Positions 16,826 to 26,257 are shown, counted from the stretch's first letter. The stretch: DNA of 64,000 nt from Gammaproteobacteria bacterium UBA7310 (GCA_002471665.1 DKQK01000026.1:4750-68749); one strand, 5' to 3'. Numbers and translations: made by a program. Notes: generated by a model not told the origin, from the sequence alone.

Positions 16826-17881
16826 CTATTGTAATTTGCGAATAAAAGTATCTATTCGTAAATTAAGATCTTCTGCTTCATGGTGTAGCCAGTGAGTGCC
16901 TTGCGGATAAGTAACCAGCTCCAGATCCGGTACCAGGTCTCCAATGCCTGTTAGGGTATCCTGATTGAAGTAGGGGTCTGCCAGGCCCCACAAAAACAGG
17001 GTTGGGCGTTTGATGGTGTAGATCTTTTTCTGGAACGCCGTAAGCTCAGCAGGGTAATCCTGTTCATTGGCAGGAAACGGCATGGCGCGATAGTAATGTT
17101 TCATGGTTTTCCAGCGTTGCGTGGGCACCCAGTTTTCCAGCATCAGGCGCAGTATCCGCTTGCCGGAATAGAATCCGCTATCGAATATTGAAAAGTCACT
17201 GAAAATGATTTTGGAAAAATTCAACTGGTCCGCTAGTGAGGTTCCCTGCGCATAGCCAATGTAGCGGCTACGCTCTGCCTGGTCGCTGTCAGGATTCAAC
17301 AGTGCGCGGCCAAACAGGTAGGGGTGGGGAACACTGATCACCACCAAGCCGTCAACGGCATCTGGATGCAGCATTCCCATAATCCAGGCGATGGCGCCAC
17401 CGAAGTCATGGCCGACAATGGTTGCTTTGTCATAACCCAGGCAGCGAATGATTGCACGAATTTCCCAGGCAATTTCTATGAAATCATATTCCTCCACCAG
17501 GTCAGGGCTGGAGGAATAATGATGTCCTTTCAGGTCTATGGCCGCAGCATGGTGGGTGTCACCGAAGTATTCCAGTTGCTGCTCCCAGGCGTAGGCAAAT
17601 TCGGGGAAACCATGTAAAAAAAGGATCAGGCCTGCGGGGGTTTCGGGTCGCTTTTCAATGGTGAAGTAACGCCACTGGTTGCCGTCAATGTCTTCCACGG
17701 TCAGTATCTTTTCGTCAAATGTCTGGTTCCACTCACCAACAAGGCCGCTTTCGAGCCGGGCCTGGTCACGTTCAGGTGCTGTATATTCATTTTGTTGGCA
17801 ACTGCCCGCCATACTGGAGGTGGTGACCAGTGTCGCCAGCACCAGCAGCGTGAGGCGCATGAATAGGTGTGAATGGTGCAT
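16826..17881 (-). CDS. Secreted alpha/beta hydrolase, epoxide hydrolase-like
   Basis: The 351-residue protein starts with a signal peptide (hydrophobic residues 8-24, cleavage near MAGS). The fold is alpha/beta hydrolase with the oxyanion motif HGFPE (90-94), the nucleophile elbow GHDFGG with Asp159, a late acid (WGLADPYF) and a catalytic His in GTHWLHHE. HGxP plus an aspartate nucleophile is the pattern of epoxide hydrolases; haloalkane dehalogenases also use Asp. The substrate cannot be read from sequence. AGAGGG lies about 8 bases before the ATG. It is the first gene of an apparent operon with the kinase and regulator. Confidence 0.88.
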   Translation of the reverse strand: MHHSHLFMRLTLLVLATLVTTSSMAGSCQQNEYTAPERDQARLESGLVGEWNQTFDEKILTVEDIDGNQWRYFTIEKRPETPAGLILFLHGFPEFAYAWEQQLEYFGDTHHAAAIDLKGHHYSSSPDLVEEYDFIEIAWEIRAIIRCLGYDKATIVGHDFGGAIAWIMGMLHPDAVDGLVVISVPHPYLFGRALLNPDSDQAERSRYIGYAQGTSLADQLNFSKIIFSDFSIFDSGFYSGKRILRLMLENWVPTQRWKTMKHYYRAMPFPANEQDYPAELTAFQKKIYTIKRPTLFLWGLADPYFNQDTLTGIGDLVPDLELVTYPQGTHWLHHEAEDLNLRIDTFIRKLQ

Positions 17882-17954
17882 GTGAATTCCCTCTGTTAAT
17901 CCAAGTGGATAGTGTTTCAGAATGGGGAAATCAGCCTGTTTTGGGTATCACCCG

Positions 17955-17990
17955 GATGGGGGAAGTCCTAGAGATGGGGGAAGTCCTAGA
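17955..17990. repeat. Tandem 18-bp direct duplication across a stop codon
   Basis: The unit GATGGGGGAAGTCCTAGA occurs twice without mismatch (17955-17972 and 17973-17990). The second copy contains the stop codon of the minus-strand gene ending at 17986, so the duplication places an in-frame second stop downstream. It looks like a recent slippage event. Confidence 0.9.
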
Positions 17991-18780
17991 ACAGCACGAT
18001 ATCGTCGGGTTGGGCCGGGGCTCGGTGGTCGGCATTGCCCCGCAGGTGATGCAGCAGATTTTCGACGATTGCAAACAGGTCCAGGTTGGAACGGGTATGG
18101 CTGTCCAGAGTCTGCGACATGGCCTCGATAATCGGTGTGATGGCATCGTAGATATCGTCTTCCTGGTCCGCCTCCAGGCCCAGCATGGGCAGCAGGGTTG
18201 CCATGTCCGTGAGCATCTTATTGACGATCAGATCCCGTTTGCTGCCCAGAGACTGCCTGTCCAGGAGCAGGGCTTGCTGGAAATCATTTAATTGATGTTT
18301 GATCAGGGTTTCGGTCTGCAGCAGTGCCTCATGCTTGTTTAACCAGATTTCCGCACTGTCGAGAAACAGTGCCATATCATCCTGAATGGAGTCATCCTGG
18401 ATGGGGCTGTGTTGTTCCGGTGCAGGGCCCTGGTGGTGAATGACCAGCTTGAAGTCTCGATATCGGAAGGCAAACAGATGATCGTGGGCCGCAATTTTAT
18501 CATCGCCACAGAGCAGTGCCGTCAAGGTTCTGATCTGGTTGCGCGGTAGTCCGGCGGCGATTTTACGTACACCTCGAAAATGGGGTCCTTGAAGAAAGAC
18601 AAAACCGGAAGCCCCCAGACTGCAACACAGTTGCTGGATGATGTTGAGCAGATCATCATGGCATTGTGCATTAATCAGTTCCCGCGTTGCCTTGTTCACC
18701 GCACCAAGCTGATGTTGGCGGCGCAGGGCATTGGCCAGATCACGGGGTGCTGGTTCCTTCACAATCGATTTGGCAGACAC
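17986..18780 (-). CDS. Hypothetical cytoplasmic protein, possible GAF-like sensor
   Basis: I do not recognise the family with certainty. The 264-residue protein has no signal peptide or membrane helix. Residues 25-155 (HQLGAVNKATRELINAQCHDD, then LCCSLGASGFVFL) resemble the start of a GAF-type sensory domain. The C-terminal part is helical and rich in Leu, Asp and His, and ends in ADHRAPAQPDDIVLF. A small internal repeat, IQDDSIQDD, sits near residue 128. It is transcribed away from the AraC-type gene across a 180-base gap, a layout often seen for a regulator and its target. Confidence 0.65.
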   Translation of the reverse strand: MSAKSIVKEPAPRDLANALRRQHQLGAVNKATRELINAQCHDDLLNIIQQLCCSLGASGFVFLQGPHFRGVRKIAAGLPRNQIRTLTALLCGDDKIAAHDHLFAFRYRDFKLVIHHQGPAPEQHSPIQDDSIQDDMALFLDSAEIWLNKHEALLQTETLIKHQLNDFQQALLLDRQSLGSKRDLIVNKMLTDMATLLPMLGLEADQEDDIYDAITPIIEAMSQTLDSHTRSNLDLFAIVENLLHHLRGNADHRAPAQPDDIVLF

Positions 18781-18855
18781 AATAGCTCCTTGAGGTGGTG
18801 CCTGGCTTTCAGTATGTCATTCCCTGCTTGTTGAACTATCCAGAAAACGAAATCT

Positions 18856-18880
18856 TGGCAGGATTTTTTATCGCCTGCCA
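18856..18880. other. Inverted repeat between divergent genes
   Basis: TGGCAGG (18856-18862) and CCTGCCA (18874-18880) form a perfect 7-bp inverted repeat around an 11-base AT-rich centre, midway between the hypothetical gene and the AraC-type gene. It could be an operator for the regulator or a hairpin in a 5' leader. Confidence 0.4.
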
Positions 18881-18960
18881 TTCAGGGCGAATAAAGTGTG
18901 TTATAAATAACCTTAGGTTTGCAATGGATAAGAGTTGGAACGTCTCAATTACGTTGGTGC

Positions 18961-19953
18961 ATGGATTCAGACCGCCTACAATCATTCGATCTCAAGGACA
19001 TCTGCATCACGGAATTTGATGACATTTACGGGAAGTACGATTCCTGTAATACCCCCTTGTCTGACTCCCCGAAAATCGCTACCTCCGGTTTGGTTTCATG
19101 CAACTTTGAACTGTTCTGGCGTTCCAGTAGTCTGGATACGTTGCAGGAATGCAGATTGCCGGAGAGTGCGATCGCTTGCCACCTGCCGCACCCGGATATT
19201 CCGGCCCTGCGCCACTTTACCTGGCATCCGGAAGGCGACAAGCACTCCATGATCTCGTTGCCTTCATCCGAGTTAACCTGGCATATGGTGCGCACGCCGG
19301 CCATGGCGATGGTGGTGACGGTGGAGCAACTCTGTACATTGTTCAGTGACTCCGAACTGGATTGGTTCTTCGGCAACGCAGACAAAATAAAGCGCAGGGA
19401 CCTGGATGGTGCCGCGTTGTTTTCGGTTGCCGCCGCCATCCATAGGATGCTGTTAGCTGGCCTGCGGGAGACGGCTACGGTTGACGTTGTTCAGTTTAAT
19501 TACTGCATGGGACAGGTTGTGCTGGATTGGATGGAAGTACTCATGTGTGCTGATAGCGGTAAAACCAAAAGCAGCAATCGGGAGCGGATTCTGACCCGGA
19601 GCCTGGATTACATCCGCCACCATTATCGTTTCGACATCAAGATCCGTGATCTGGTGGACTACACCCACTCCACCAGCCGCAATCTTCAGTTGGTATTCAA
19701 GAATCAGTTTGGACTCACACCCTTACAGTTTTTACGCTGCTACCGCCTGATCAAATTTCACAAAGCTCTGCGTCAGGTTGGTTCGGTCACCGAAGCGGCC
19801 GTGGCCAGTGGTTTACGCCATATGGGCCGATTACCTGACCATTACCGGGCGATGTTTGGTGAGAATCCCACAGACTACTTGAGCCGAATGCGCGGCAGGG
19901 ATTGGCATAAACGTGCGGAGTGTCACTGCGGCCATTGCCGAACAGGCCAGTAA
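18961..19953 (+). CDS. AraC-family transcriptional regulator
   Basis: The protein has about 330 residues, with a C-terminal AraC DNA-binding domain of two helix-turn-helix units: IRDLVDYTHSTSRNLQLVFKN, then LRHMGRLPDHYRAMFGENP, within the last 105 residues. The N-terminal 220 residues form an uncharacterised sensing domain, like the AraC-binding-like domain of regulators such as GadX or EutR. The start is uncertain: ATG at 18961 is taken here, but a TTG at 18919 is in frame, and neither has a good ribosome binding site. It ends 3 bases before the stop of holA on the opposite strand. Its divergent neighbour is the likeliest target. Confidence 0.88.
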   Translation: MDSDRLQSFDLKDICITEFDDIYGKYDSCNTPLSDSPKIATSGLVSCNFELFWRSSSLDTLQECRLPESAIACHLPHPDIPALRHFTWHPEGDKHSMISLPSSELTWHMVRTPAMAMVVTVEQLCTLFSDSELDWFFGNADKIKRRDLDGAALFSVAAAIHRMLLAGLRETATVDVVQFNYCMGQVVLDWMEVLMCADSGKTKSSNRERILTRSLDYIRHHYRFDIKIRDLVDYTHSTSRNLQLVFKNQFGLTPLQFLRCYRLIKFHKALRQVGSVTEAAVASGLRHMGRLPDHYRAMFGENPTDYLSRMRGRDWHKRAECHCGHCRTGQ

Positions 19954-19955
19954 TC

Positions 19956-20990
19956 TCAGGCGATGGACAGTTGCGTGGGGCGCACTTTACCGGACAGCCA
20001 AAGAATGATGGTACTGAATCCATCCCAGGGGTTGCCTTCGCCAATGCCTTTGATGGCCTGGTCGATACGCGCGGCTTCCAGCAGGCAGTGTCGAAAGCTG
20101 GTGGGGGAGAGTCGTTGTAATGCGGATTGAAAGATAGGCTTGCGGCTGTCCCATATCCGGTATTCCTGCATAATCCGGGCTGCTGCCATACCATTGTTGA
20201 GCAATTGGGCCATCCCTGCCAGAGCCCGGATTTCTTTACTGAAGGCCCACAGCAACACCGTTGGCTCCGTGCCTCCGGCCTGCAGTTGGTAAAGCATTTT
20301 CATGGCGTGGGCATCATTGCCCTTTAATGCCTCATCCACCAAATCGTAAAGATTGTAGCGGGCATGGTCGGCGACGGATTCTTCTATGTCCTGCACATCC
20401 AGCGGGCCCTTGCCCCGCAGCAATACCAGTTTTTCCACCTCCTGGGATGCTGCCAGCAGATTGCCTTCCACTCTTTCTGCCAGCAGTTGAACCGCTTCAC
20501 GGGTCGGCTCCAGGCCCACTTGACGCATCCGTTGATGAATCCACTGTGGTAGCTGGTTGATGTCGATGGGCCACACCTGAATCAATGCTCCGCATTGTTC
20601 AATCTTCTGAAACCATTTGGTGGATTGGGTTTTTTTATCCACCTTGGGGATGATCAACAGCAACACGTTGTCGGGGTTTGGATTCTCGCAGTACTTTTGT
20701 AGCGTTTTTTTCGCACCATCATCGAACTTCGGTTTGGGGTGGCGCACCTCCAGTATTTTGCGATCACCAAACAACGACATGCTGTTGCCGGCCTCTAGCA
20801 GGTTGGACCAATCAAAGCCAGGCTCAATGGGAAACAGATCCCGTTCGGTAAAGCCCTGTTGGCGACAGGATCGGCGAATGTGGTCGGCCGCTTCCTGCAT
20901 CAGCAGGGTTTCGTCACCACTGAGAATATAGACGGGAAGTATCTGTCCTTTGGCAAAGTGCTCTTTCAGTTGGTTCGTGCGCAGCTTCAT
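19956..20990 (-). CDS. holA: DNA polymerase III subunit delta
   Basis: HolA is the clamp-loader subunit that opens the beta sliding clamp. The 344-residue protein has family features: the N-terminal LPVYILSGDETLLMQEAADHIR, then a divergent AAA+-like fold with LLIIPKVDKKTQSTKWFQKI, and the C-terminal alpha-helical collar. It starts inside the stop codon of lptE (four-base overlap), the usual leuS-lptE-holA arrangement of gammaproteobacteria. Confidence 0.96.
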   Translation of the reverse strand: MKLRTNQLKEHFAKGQILPVYILSGDETLLMQEAADHIRRSCRQQGFTERDLFPIEPGFDWSNLLEAGNSMSLFGDRKILEVRHPKPKFDDGAKKTLQKYCENPNPDNVLLLIIPKVDKKTQSTKWFQKIEQCGALIQVWPIDINQLPQWIHQRMRQVGLEPTREAVQLLAERVEGNLLAASQEVEKLVLLRGKGPLDVQDIEESVADHARYNLYDLVDEALKGNDAHAMKMLYQLQAGGTEPTVLLWAFSKEIRALAGMAQLLNNGMAAARIMQEYRIWDSRKPIFQSALQRLSPTSFRHCLLEAARIDQAIKGIGEGNPWDGFSTIILWLSGKVRPTQLSIA

Positions 20991-21493
20991 AGGTCTATAT
21001 CTTGTGAGGAGCGGCGAATGGACAATAAAATGCGTTGTACCAGATCCTGATCCATTTCCCGCTTCAGCATGTTCTCTTCCTCGGCTTTGCCCACTGCAGC
21101 GGTCTCCCGGTACAGGTAAGAGCGCCGTGCCTTGAAGGTGGTTTCCGGAATCAGCACTTTCTCATCACGCTTGAACTGAAAACGGATTTCTTTCAGTAGC
21201 TCGTATTCAGCACTCTTGCCGCGGCTGGAGTAGGAGGCAGTGCGCTTGTCTTCCTCGGACTGGAGGATCTCCACCACGTTCAGGGAGGTGGCGGTTACAT
21301 TGGTGCCGGTATCCGTCAGTGCCTGTTCCAGATCTTTACGCAGCCTGCCATCGCCGCTCAGGTCTACCACCCGTACGCTGCTGTAGGACTGAGCGATGGA
21401 GGCGCTGGAGCCGCGCAGCTGAAAGCCACAGCCTGCGCTCATCAGTGACAGCGCCGCGATCAGGATGGGCAGAATGGGTGTGCGCAGCATCAT
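20987..21493 (-). CDS. lptE: LPS-assembly lipoprotein LptE
   Basis: LptE plugs the LptD barrel and helps insert lipopolysaccharide in the outer leaflet. The 168-residue precursor has a lipoprotein signal peptide ending LMSAGC, with the lipidated cysteine at residue 22 followed by GFQLRG, the standard LptE start. The rest has alternating beta strands with RVVDLSGDGRLRKDLEQAL and a basic C-terminal helix. It overlaps both leuS and holA by four bases. Confidence 0.94.
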   Translation of the reverse strand: MMLRTPILPILIAALSLMSAGCGFQLRGSSASIAQSYSSVRVVDLSGDGRLRKDLEQALTDTGTNVTATSLNVVEILQSEEDKRTASYSSRGKSAEYELLKEIRFQFKRDEKVLIPETTFKARRSYLYRETAAVGKAEEENMLKREMDQDLVQRILLSIRRSSQDIDL

Positions 21494-24057
21494 TTGGCCA
21501 CAACACTTACCAGTTTACCCGGCACCACGATGACTTTGGCAATGTGCTTGCCGGCCGTGAATTTCTGCACATTCTCGTTGGCCAGGGCTTTGGCTTCGAT
21601 GCTGTCCTTGGCTTCATCCACACCCACCTCGATCTTGGCGCGCACTTTACCGTTGACCTGCACCACCATTTCAATGGCATCACGCACCAAAGCGCTTTCA
21701 TCCACTACGGGCCAGGTCGCATCAATTACGGGTTCTTCATGCCCCAGTTTTTGCCACAGGGTATGGCACACATGGGGGGTAATGGGTGCCAGCATCAATA
21801 CACAGGCCTCGACCGCTTCCTGCATCACGGCGCGGCTTTGGTTGCCGTCGTCATCGAGCTTGGTCATGTGGTTGGACAGCTCCATTACGGCCGCGATTGC
21901 CGTGTTGAACGTGAGGCGACGATCATAGTCGTCTTTCACCTTGGCGATGGTCTCGTGCAGTTTGCGGCGCAGGTCTTTTTGCTGGTCGTTAAGGGCCGAC
22001 ACATCCAGTGCCGGTGCTGTGCCTTTTTGCAGATGGCCAATCACCATACGCCAGATCTTGCGCAGGAACTTGTTGCCGCCTTCCACGCCGCTATCGGACC
22101 ATTCCAGGGATTGTTCCGGTGGTGCCGCGAACATCATGAACAGGCGCACCGTGTCGGCGCCGTGCTGATCGATGATGACCTGGGGATCGATGCCATTGTT
22201 CTTGGATTTCGACATCTTGCTCATGCCGTCGTGCAACACAGGCTGGCCATCGCTTTTCAGAACAAAGCCGCCGTTAGCGTCGGTGTCGACCTCCGTTGGA
22301 GAGAACCAGACCTTGCCGCCCTTTTCATCTTCGCGGTAGAAACAGTCGGCCAACACCATGCCCTGGCACAGCAGGCGCTCATAGGGTTCATCGCATTCCA
22401 CCAGGCCGAAGTCACGCATCAGTTTGTGGAAGAAGCGGGAATACAGCAGGTGCAGGATGGCGTGTTCGATGCCGCCGATGTACTGATTTACCGGCAGCCA
22501 GTAGTTGGCCTTTTCCGGATCCAGCATTTGGGTGTCGTCGTTGGGGCTGCAATAGCGGGCGTAATACCAGGAGGACTCCATAAAGGTGTCGAAGGTATCG
22601 GTTTCGCGCTCGGCGGCCTCACCGTTGTAAGTGGTTTTGCGCCACTCCGGATCGGACTTGATGGGGGACTGTACGCCATCCATCACCACCTCTTCGGGTA
22701 ATTTCACCGGCAGTTGCTCGGGTGGGGCGGGTACGGCGCTGCCGTCTGCCAGGTTGATCATGGGGATGGGGGTGCCCCAGTAGCGTTGCCGGGAAACACC
22801 CCAGTCCCGCAGGCGGTAATTCACTTTCACGCGACCTTTACCGGCTTTCTGTAGATGTTCGGCGATGGCGTTGAACGCGTCTTCTGAACTTAAGCCATCG
22901 AACTCGCCGGAGTTGATCAGGGTGCCTTTTTCGGTGAAGGCGGCAGTGGTCAGGTCGATCTCTTCACCGTTGCGGGCAGTAATCACCTGCTGAATGGGAA
23001 GGTCATATTGTTGGGCAAATTCAAAGTCGCGCTGATCGTGGGCGGGCACCGCCATGACGGCACCTGAGCCGTAGTCCATCAGTACGAAGTTGGCGACCCA
23101 AACCGGCACCTGCTTGCCACTGATGGGGTGTTTGGCCATCAAACCGGTGAAGATGCCTTTCTTCTCCATGGTGGCCATGTCGGCTTCCGCCACTTTGTTG
23201 TGGCTGCAGTCTTCAATGAAAGCGGCGATGGCGGTGTTCTCTGCTGCCGCCTGTTTGGCCAGGGGGTGTTGGGCGGCCACCGCCACATAGCTCACACCCA
23301 TCAGGGTGTCCGGGCGAGTGGTGTAGACTTCCAGCGGCTCACCGCCTTCGATCTCGAACTGCAACTCAACCCCTTCCGAGCGGCCGATCCAGTTGCGCTG
23401 CATGGTCTTGACCTGTTCCGGCCAGTGTTCCAACTTGTCCAGATCCGCCAGCAGCTCTTCGGCGTAGTCAGTGATCTTCACGAACCACTGGGGAATTTCC
23501 TTGCGCTCCACCAGGGCACCGGAACGCCAGCCGCGGCCATCGATGACCTGTTCATTGGCCAGCACAGTCTGATCCACCGGATCCCAGTTGACGGTGGCCA
23601 TTTTCTTGTACACCAGGCCCTTCTCGTAGAGCTTGGTGAAGAACCACTGCTCCCAGCGGTAGTATTCGGGGCGGCAGGTGGCCAGCTCCCGATTCCAATC
23701 GTAACCGAACCCCAGGCGCTTAAGCTGGCCCTTCATATAGTCTACGTTTTCGTAGGTCCATTTGGCGGGAGCTACCTTGTTCTTGATGGCGGCATTTTCC
23801 GCCGGCAGACCGAAGGCATCCCAGCCCATGGGTTGCATGACGTTTTTGCCCAGCATGCGTTGGAAACGGCTGATCACGTCGCCGATGGTGTAATTGCGCA
23901 CATGGCCCATGTGCAGGCGGCCGCTGGGATAGGGGAACATGGACAGGCAGTAGTAAGGTTCCTTGCCTTCCTGTTCGGTGACTTCAAAGCTCTTGTTCTG
24001 CTCCCAGTATTGCTGGGCTTCGGTTTCTATCTGCTGGGGATGGTACTGTTCTTCCAT
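21490..24057 (-). CDS. leuS: Leucyl-tRNA synthetase
   Basis: This class I aminoacyl-tRNA synthetase charges tRNA-Leu. The 855-residue length is typical. The HIGH motif appears as HMGH in YPSGRLHMGHVRNYT (about residue 50), the CP1 editing domain contains TTRPDTLMGVSYVAVAA near 245, and the KMSKS motif is exact in GMSKMSKSKNNGIDP near 612. The C-terminal anticodon-binding and tail domains follow. It heads the leuS-lptE-holA operon; the 218-base upstream region holds no gene and presumably its promoter. Confidence 0.98.
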   Translation of the reverse strand: MEEQYHPQQIETEAQQYWEQNKSFEVTEQEGKEPYYCLSMFPYPSGRLHMGHVRNYTIGDVISRFQRMLGKNVMQPMGWDAFGLPAENAAIKNKVAPAKWTYENVDYMKGQLKRLGFGYDWNRELATCRPEYYRWEQWFFTKLYEKGLVYKKMATVNWDPVDQTVLANEQVIDGRGWRSGALVERKEIPQWFVKITDYAEELLADLDKLEHWPEQVKTMQRNWIGRSEGVELQFEIEGGEPLEVYTTRPDTLMGVSYVAVAAQHPLAKQAAAENTAIAAFIEDCSHNKVAEADMATMEKKGIFTGLMAKHPISGKQVPVWVANFVLMDYGSGAVMAVPAHDQRDFEFAQQYDLPIQQVITARNGEEIDLTTAAFTEKGTLINSGEFDGLSSEDAFNAIAEHLQKAGKGRVKVNYRLRDWGVSRQRYWGTPIPMINLADGSAVPAPPEQLPVKLPEEVVMDGVQSPIKSDPEWRKTTYNGEAAERETDTFDTFMESSWYYARYCSPNDDTQMLDPEKANYWLPVNQYIGGIEHAILHLLYSRFFHKLMRDFGLVECDEPYERLLCQGMVLADCFYREDEKGGKVWFSPTEVDTDANGGFVLKSDGQPVLHDGMSKMSKSKNNGIDPQVIIDQHGADTVRLFMMFAAPPEQSLEWSDSGVEGGNKFLRKIWRMVIGHLQKGTAPALDVSALNDQQKDLRRKLHETIAKVKDDYDRRLTFNTAIAAVMELSNHMTKLDDDGNQSRAVMQEAVEACVLMLAPITPHVCHTLWQKLGHEEPVIDATWPVVDESALVRDAIEMVVQVNGKVRAKIEVGVDEAKDSIEAKALANENVQKFTAGKHIAKVIVVPGKLVSVVAK

Positions 24058-24275
24058 CGACTGAAAACTCTCGGAATGCCAATAAATTCAAAGCGCAAAG
24101 GATACCGCACCCGGCAGGCGACAGATAGGGGCTGCATGGGGTTACGGTCAGATTCTGCGAGGGGAACGGGGCAGAATACACCAAATAGAGTAAGGCGAAT
24201 ACGTCCAGGCGCCGGTTACCGGCGGGGGGACAGTCCTCTAGAGTGCATGGCACTGTCTAGCTGGGGGGACAACCG

Positions 24276-25538
24276 ATGCGAGAGCGTGAATTTGATGTCA
24301 TTCTGTGGGGCGCCACCGGCCATACCGGGCGTCCGGCAGCGCGGTATTTACATCGCCAGTACGGGGGCAACGGGCGGGGCGAGAGTGGGCGTCCGCTGCG
24401 CTGGGCCATTGCCGGGAGAGATGCCGCCAAATTACAGGCTTTAAAAGCGGAAATCGGTGATCCGTTGCTTGCGGTGTTTGTGGTGCCGGGGGCGGACAGA
24501 GCCGCGGCGGACCATATTGCTGCCCGCGCCAGGGTGATAGTCTCGACGGTGGCACCGGGTGCCCGCTACGCCACCGAGATGGTGGAGGCCTGTGTCGCCC
24601 ACGGCACGCACATGGCGGATCTGTGCGGAGAATTGCATTGGTTGCGCCGGATGATGGACACCCATGACGCCCAGGCCCGGGCTAACCGGGTCAAGATTGT
24701 GAATTGCTGCGGGCTGGATTCCATTCCTTCGGAGTATCTGGTGCATCACATGCAGCAGGTGGCCCGTGAAACGTTTGGGGAATACTGTAGCCACATTCTT
24801 AACTGCTTCAGTTACGGGCGTATTGCAGTCAGTGGCGGCAGCTTTGCCAGTGGCAAAGGGGTGATGGAAGCGGTGGCCACGGACCCGCTCATGTCGGAAA
24901 TGATCGCCAACCCCTATAGCCTGAATCCGCCGCACCAGCTGGCTGGGCCTCAGTGCCCGGATCTGGACCGGCTGCGGTTTGATGCGGATTTAGGCCAGTG
25001 GATCATGCCGTTTCCACTGGGCCAGATCAATGCGCGGGTGGTGCGACGCAGCCATGCGCTGCTGGGGCGACCCTGGGGGGAGGACTTCACCTATATGGAA
25101 GCCAAACTGGCCGGGAATGGCGTGCTAAATCGGCTGAAAGCACAACTGGAAACCCGCCTGACACGGTGGTTTGTGGAAGCAAACCCCACCACCCTAGGGG
25201 GGCGTATGCTGCATGCCCTGGGCCCTAAAGAGGGCTCGGGGCCGTCAGATCGGCAGATGGCGAAGAATGGGCCCTGTGGTTTCAGGGCGGTGGGGATTAC
25301 ACCGTCCGGCCGAAAACTGAAGGGCTGGATGCACACCGAATGGGATCCAGGCCACGGCGGTACCGCCGCCATGTTGGTGGACGCTGCCTATTGTCTGGCC
25401 AGATTAGAGCCGCAGCTGGAAGCGGAAACCGGGCAAACCGGAGGGTATCTGACCCCCTATCTGGCCATGGGGGAAGTATTGCGCCAACAGCTGGCACAGC
25501 ACGCCGGCATTCATTGGGGAGCAGAGGTTGCCGGCTAA
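24276..25538 (+). CDS. Saccharopine dehydrogenase-like NAD(P)-binding reductase
   Basis: The 420-residue protein starts with a Rossmann fold (DVILWGATGHTGRPAARYL, residues 7-25) and continues with DLCGELHWLRRMMDTHDAQA and NCCGLDSIPSEYL, a pattern shared with the trans-acting enoyl reductases and membrane-associated saccharopine dehydrogenase homologs of mycobacteria and proteobacteria. Lysine metabolism is unlikely; reduction of a lipid or polyketide-like substrate is the better guess. Base composition is higher in G+C than the neighbours. It appears monocistronic, in the accessory block with the P450 and oxygenase genes. Confidence 0.8.
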   Translation: MREREFDVILWGATGHTGRPAARYLHRQYGGNGRGESGRPLRWAIAGRDAAKLQALKAEIGDPLLAVFVVPGADRAAADHIAARARVIVSTVAPGARYATEMVEACVAHGTHMADLCGELHWLRRMMDTHDAQARANRVKIVNCCGLDSIPSEYLVHHMQQVARETFGEYCSHILNCFSYGRIAVSGGSFASGKGVMEAVATDPLMSEMIANPYSLNPPHQLAGPQCPDLDRLRFDADLGQWIMPFPLGQINARVVRRSHALLGRPWGEDFTYMEAKLAGNGVLNRLKAQLETRLTRWFVEANPTTLGGRMLHALGPKEGSGPSDRQMAKNGPCGFRAVGITPSGRKLKGWMHTEWDPGHGGTAAMLVDAAYCLARLEPQLEAETGQTGGYLTPYLAMGEVLRQQLAQHAGIHWGAEVAG

Positions 25539-25699
25539 GGTGATCGGCCACAGCTGCCGGTGACGGGTGGATTGATTCAGGAATTAATGCACAAAAACAG
25601 GGCTGGACATCGCTCCCGTTCTGCTTGATGTTATATCGGCATCCACTGCTTGGTGGTATGCGTCTGAATAATAGATGATCTGCACTCGCAGGAGGCAAC

Positions 25700-26206
25700 A
25701 TGGAAGTGTTACGACTGACAACCATCTTTCTAAGGCCATCCATCCCGCTGATGGACGGCAATCTACAGGTCGCTCTTTATGAAGGTGAGCGCCCGCAGCC
25801 AGGGCAAGGTGATTCACCTCTGTACCAAAGCCCTGGCCCCATGCCTTTTAATCCCGGTGGACAGCGGTTTGATATACCGCTGCCTGAAGCGCCCCTGGAC
25901 CAGCTTTGGTTTATGGTGTGGGGCCAGGTGAGGCCCGCCAATCCTCCAGTGTGCGTCTTCAATGGCAAGCCGTCCCAGGGCACGGCGGCGATATTGCCAG
26001 CCAATGTGCAGGATGCGCCTTCCCTGATCAGCCTGGCCAGTATCACTATGGGGAATGGTATCTCCGGGCGCCTGGAGGTGGTCAACAACAGTCAACCGTT
26101 GCATGGGGAGGATGGCTATCCACCGAATGAGGTGGGTTTCTGGGCAATGGATCTGGTGGACTTGGCCGCAGCGCCTGCGGCACCTTCCGGATTGTCCGCG
26201 TGCTAG
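25700..26206 (+). CDS. Hypothetical protein
   Basis: I do not recognise this gene. It has an excellent ribosome binding site (GGAGG at 25691-25695, five bases before the ATG). It codes for 168 residues with no signal peptide, predicted mostly beta, rich in Pro and Gly (DSPLYQSPGPMPFNPGGQRF) with a hydrophobic patch LWFMVWGQV. The only Cys residues are one in the middle and one at the C-terminus. It stands alone between a reductase and the SDR gene on the other strand. The clear ribosome binding site and the absence of a competing gene on the other strand support it as real. Confidence 0.65.
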   Translation: MEVLRLTTIFLRPSIPLMDGNLQVALYEGERPQPGQGDSPLYQSPGPMPFNPGGQRFDIPLPEAPLDQLWFMVWGQVRPANPPVCVFNGKPSQGTAAILPANVQDAPSLISLASITMGNGISGRLEVVNNSQPLHGEDGYPPNEVGFWAMDLVDLAAAPAAPSGLSAC

Positions 26207-26257
26207 AGTCATAAGCGGGCAGTTCTGTTCTGCCCGCTGTAGCGCTTTGCTACCTTG

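Noticed and set aside
21319..24444. Long open frames of 460 and 438 codons on + opposite leuS
   Set aside because: They are antisense to a certain synthetase gene; His/Gln-rich composition is typical of the complement of a high-GC coding strand.
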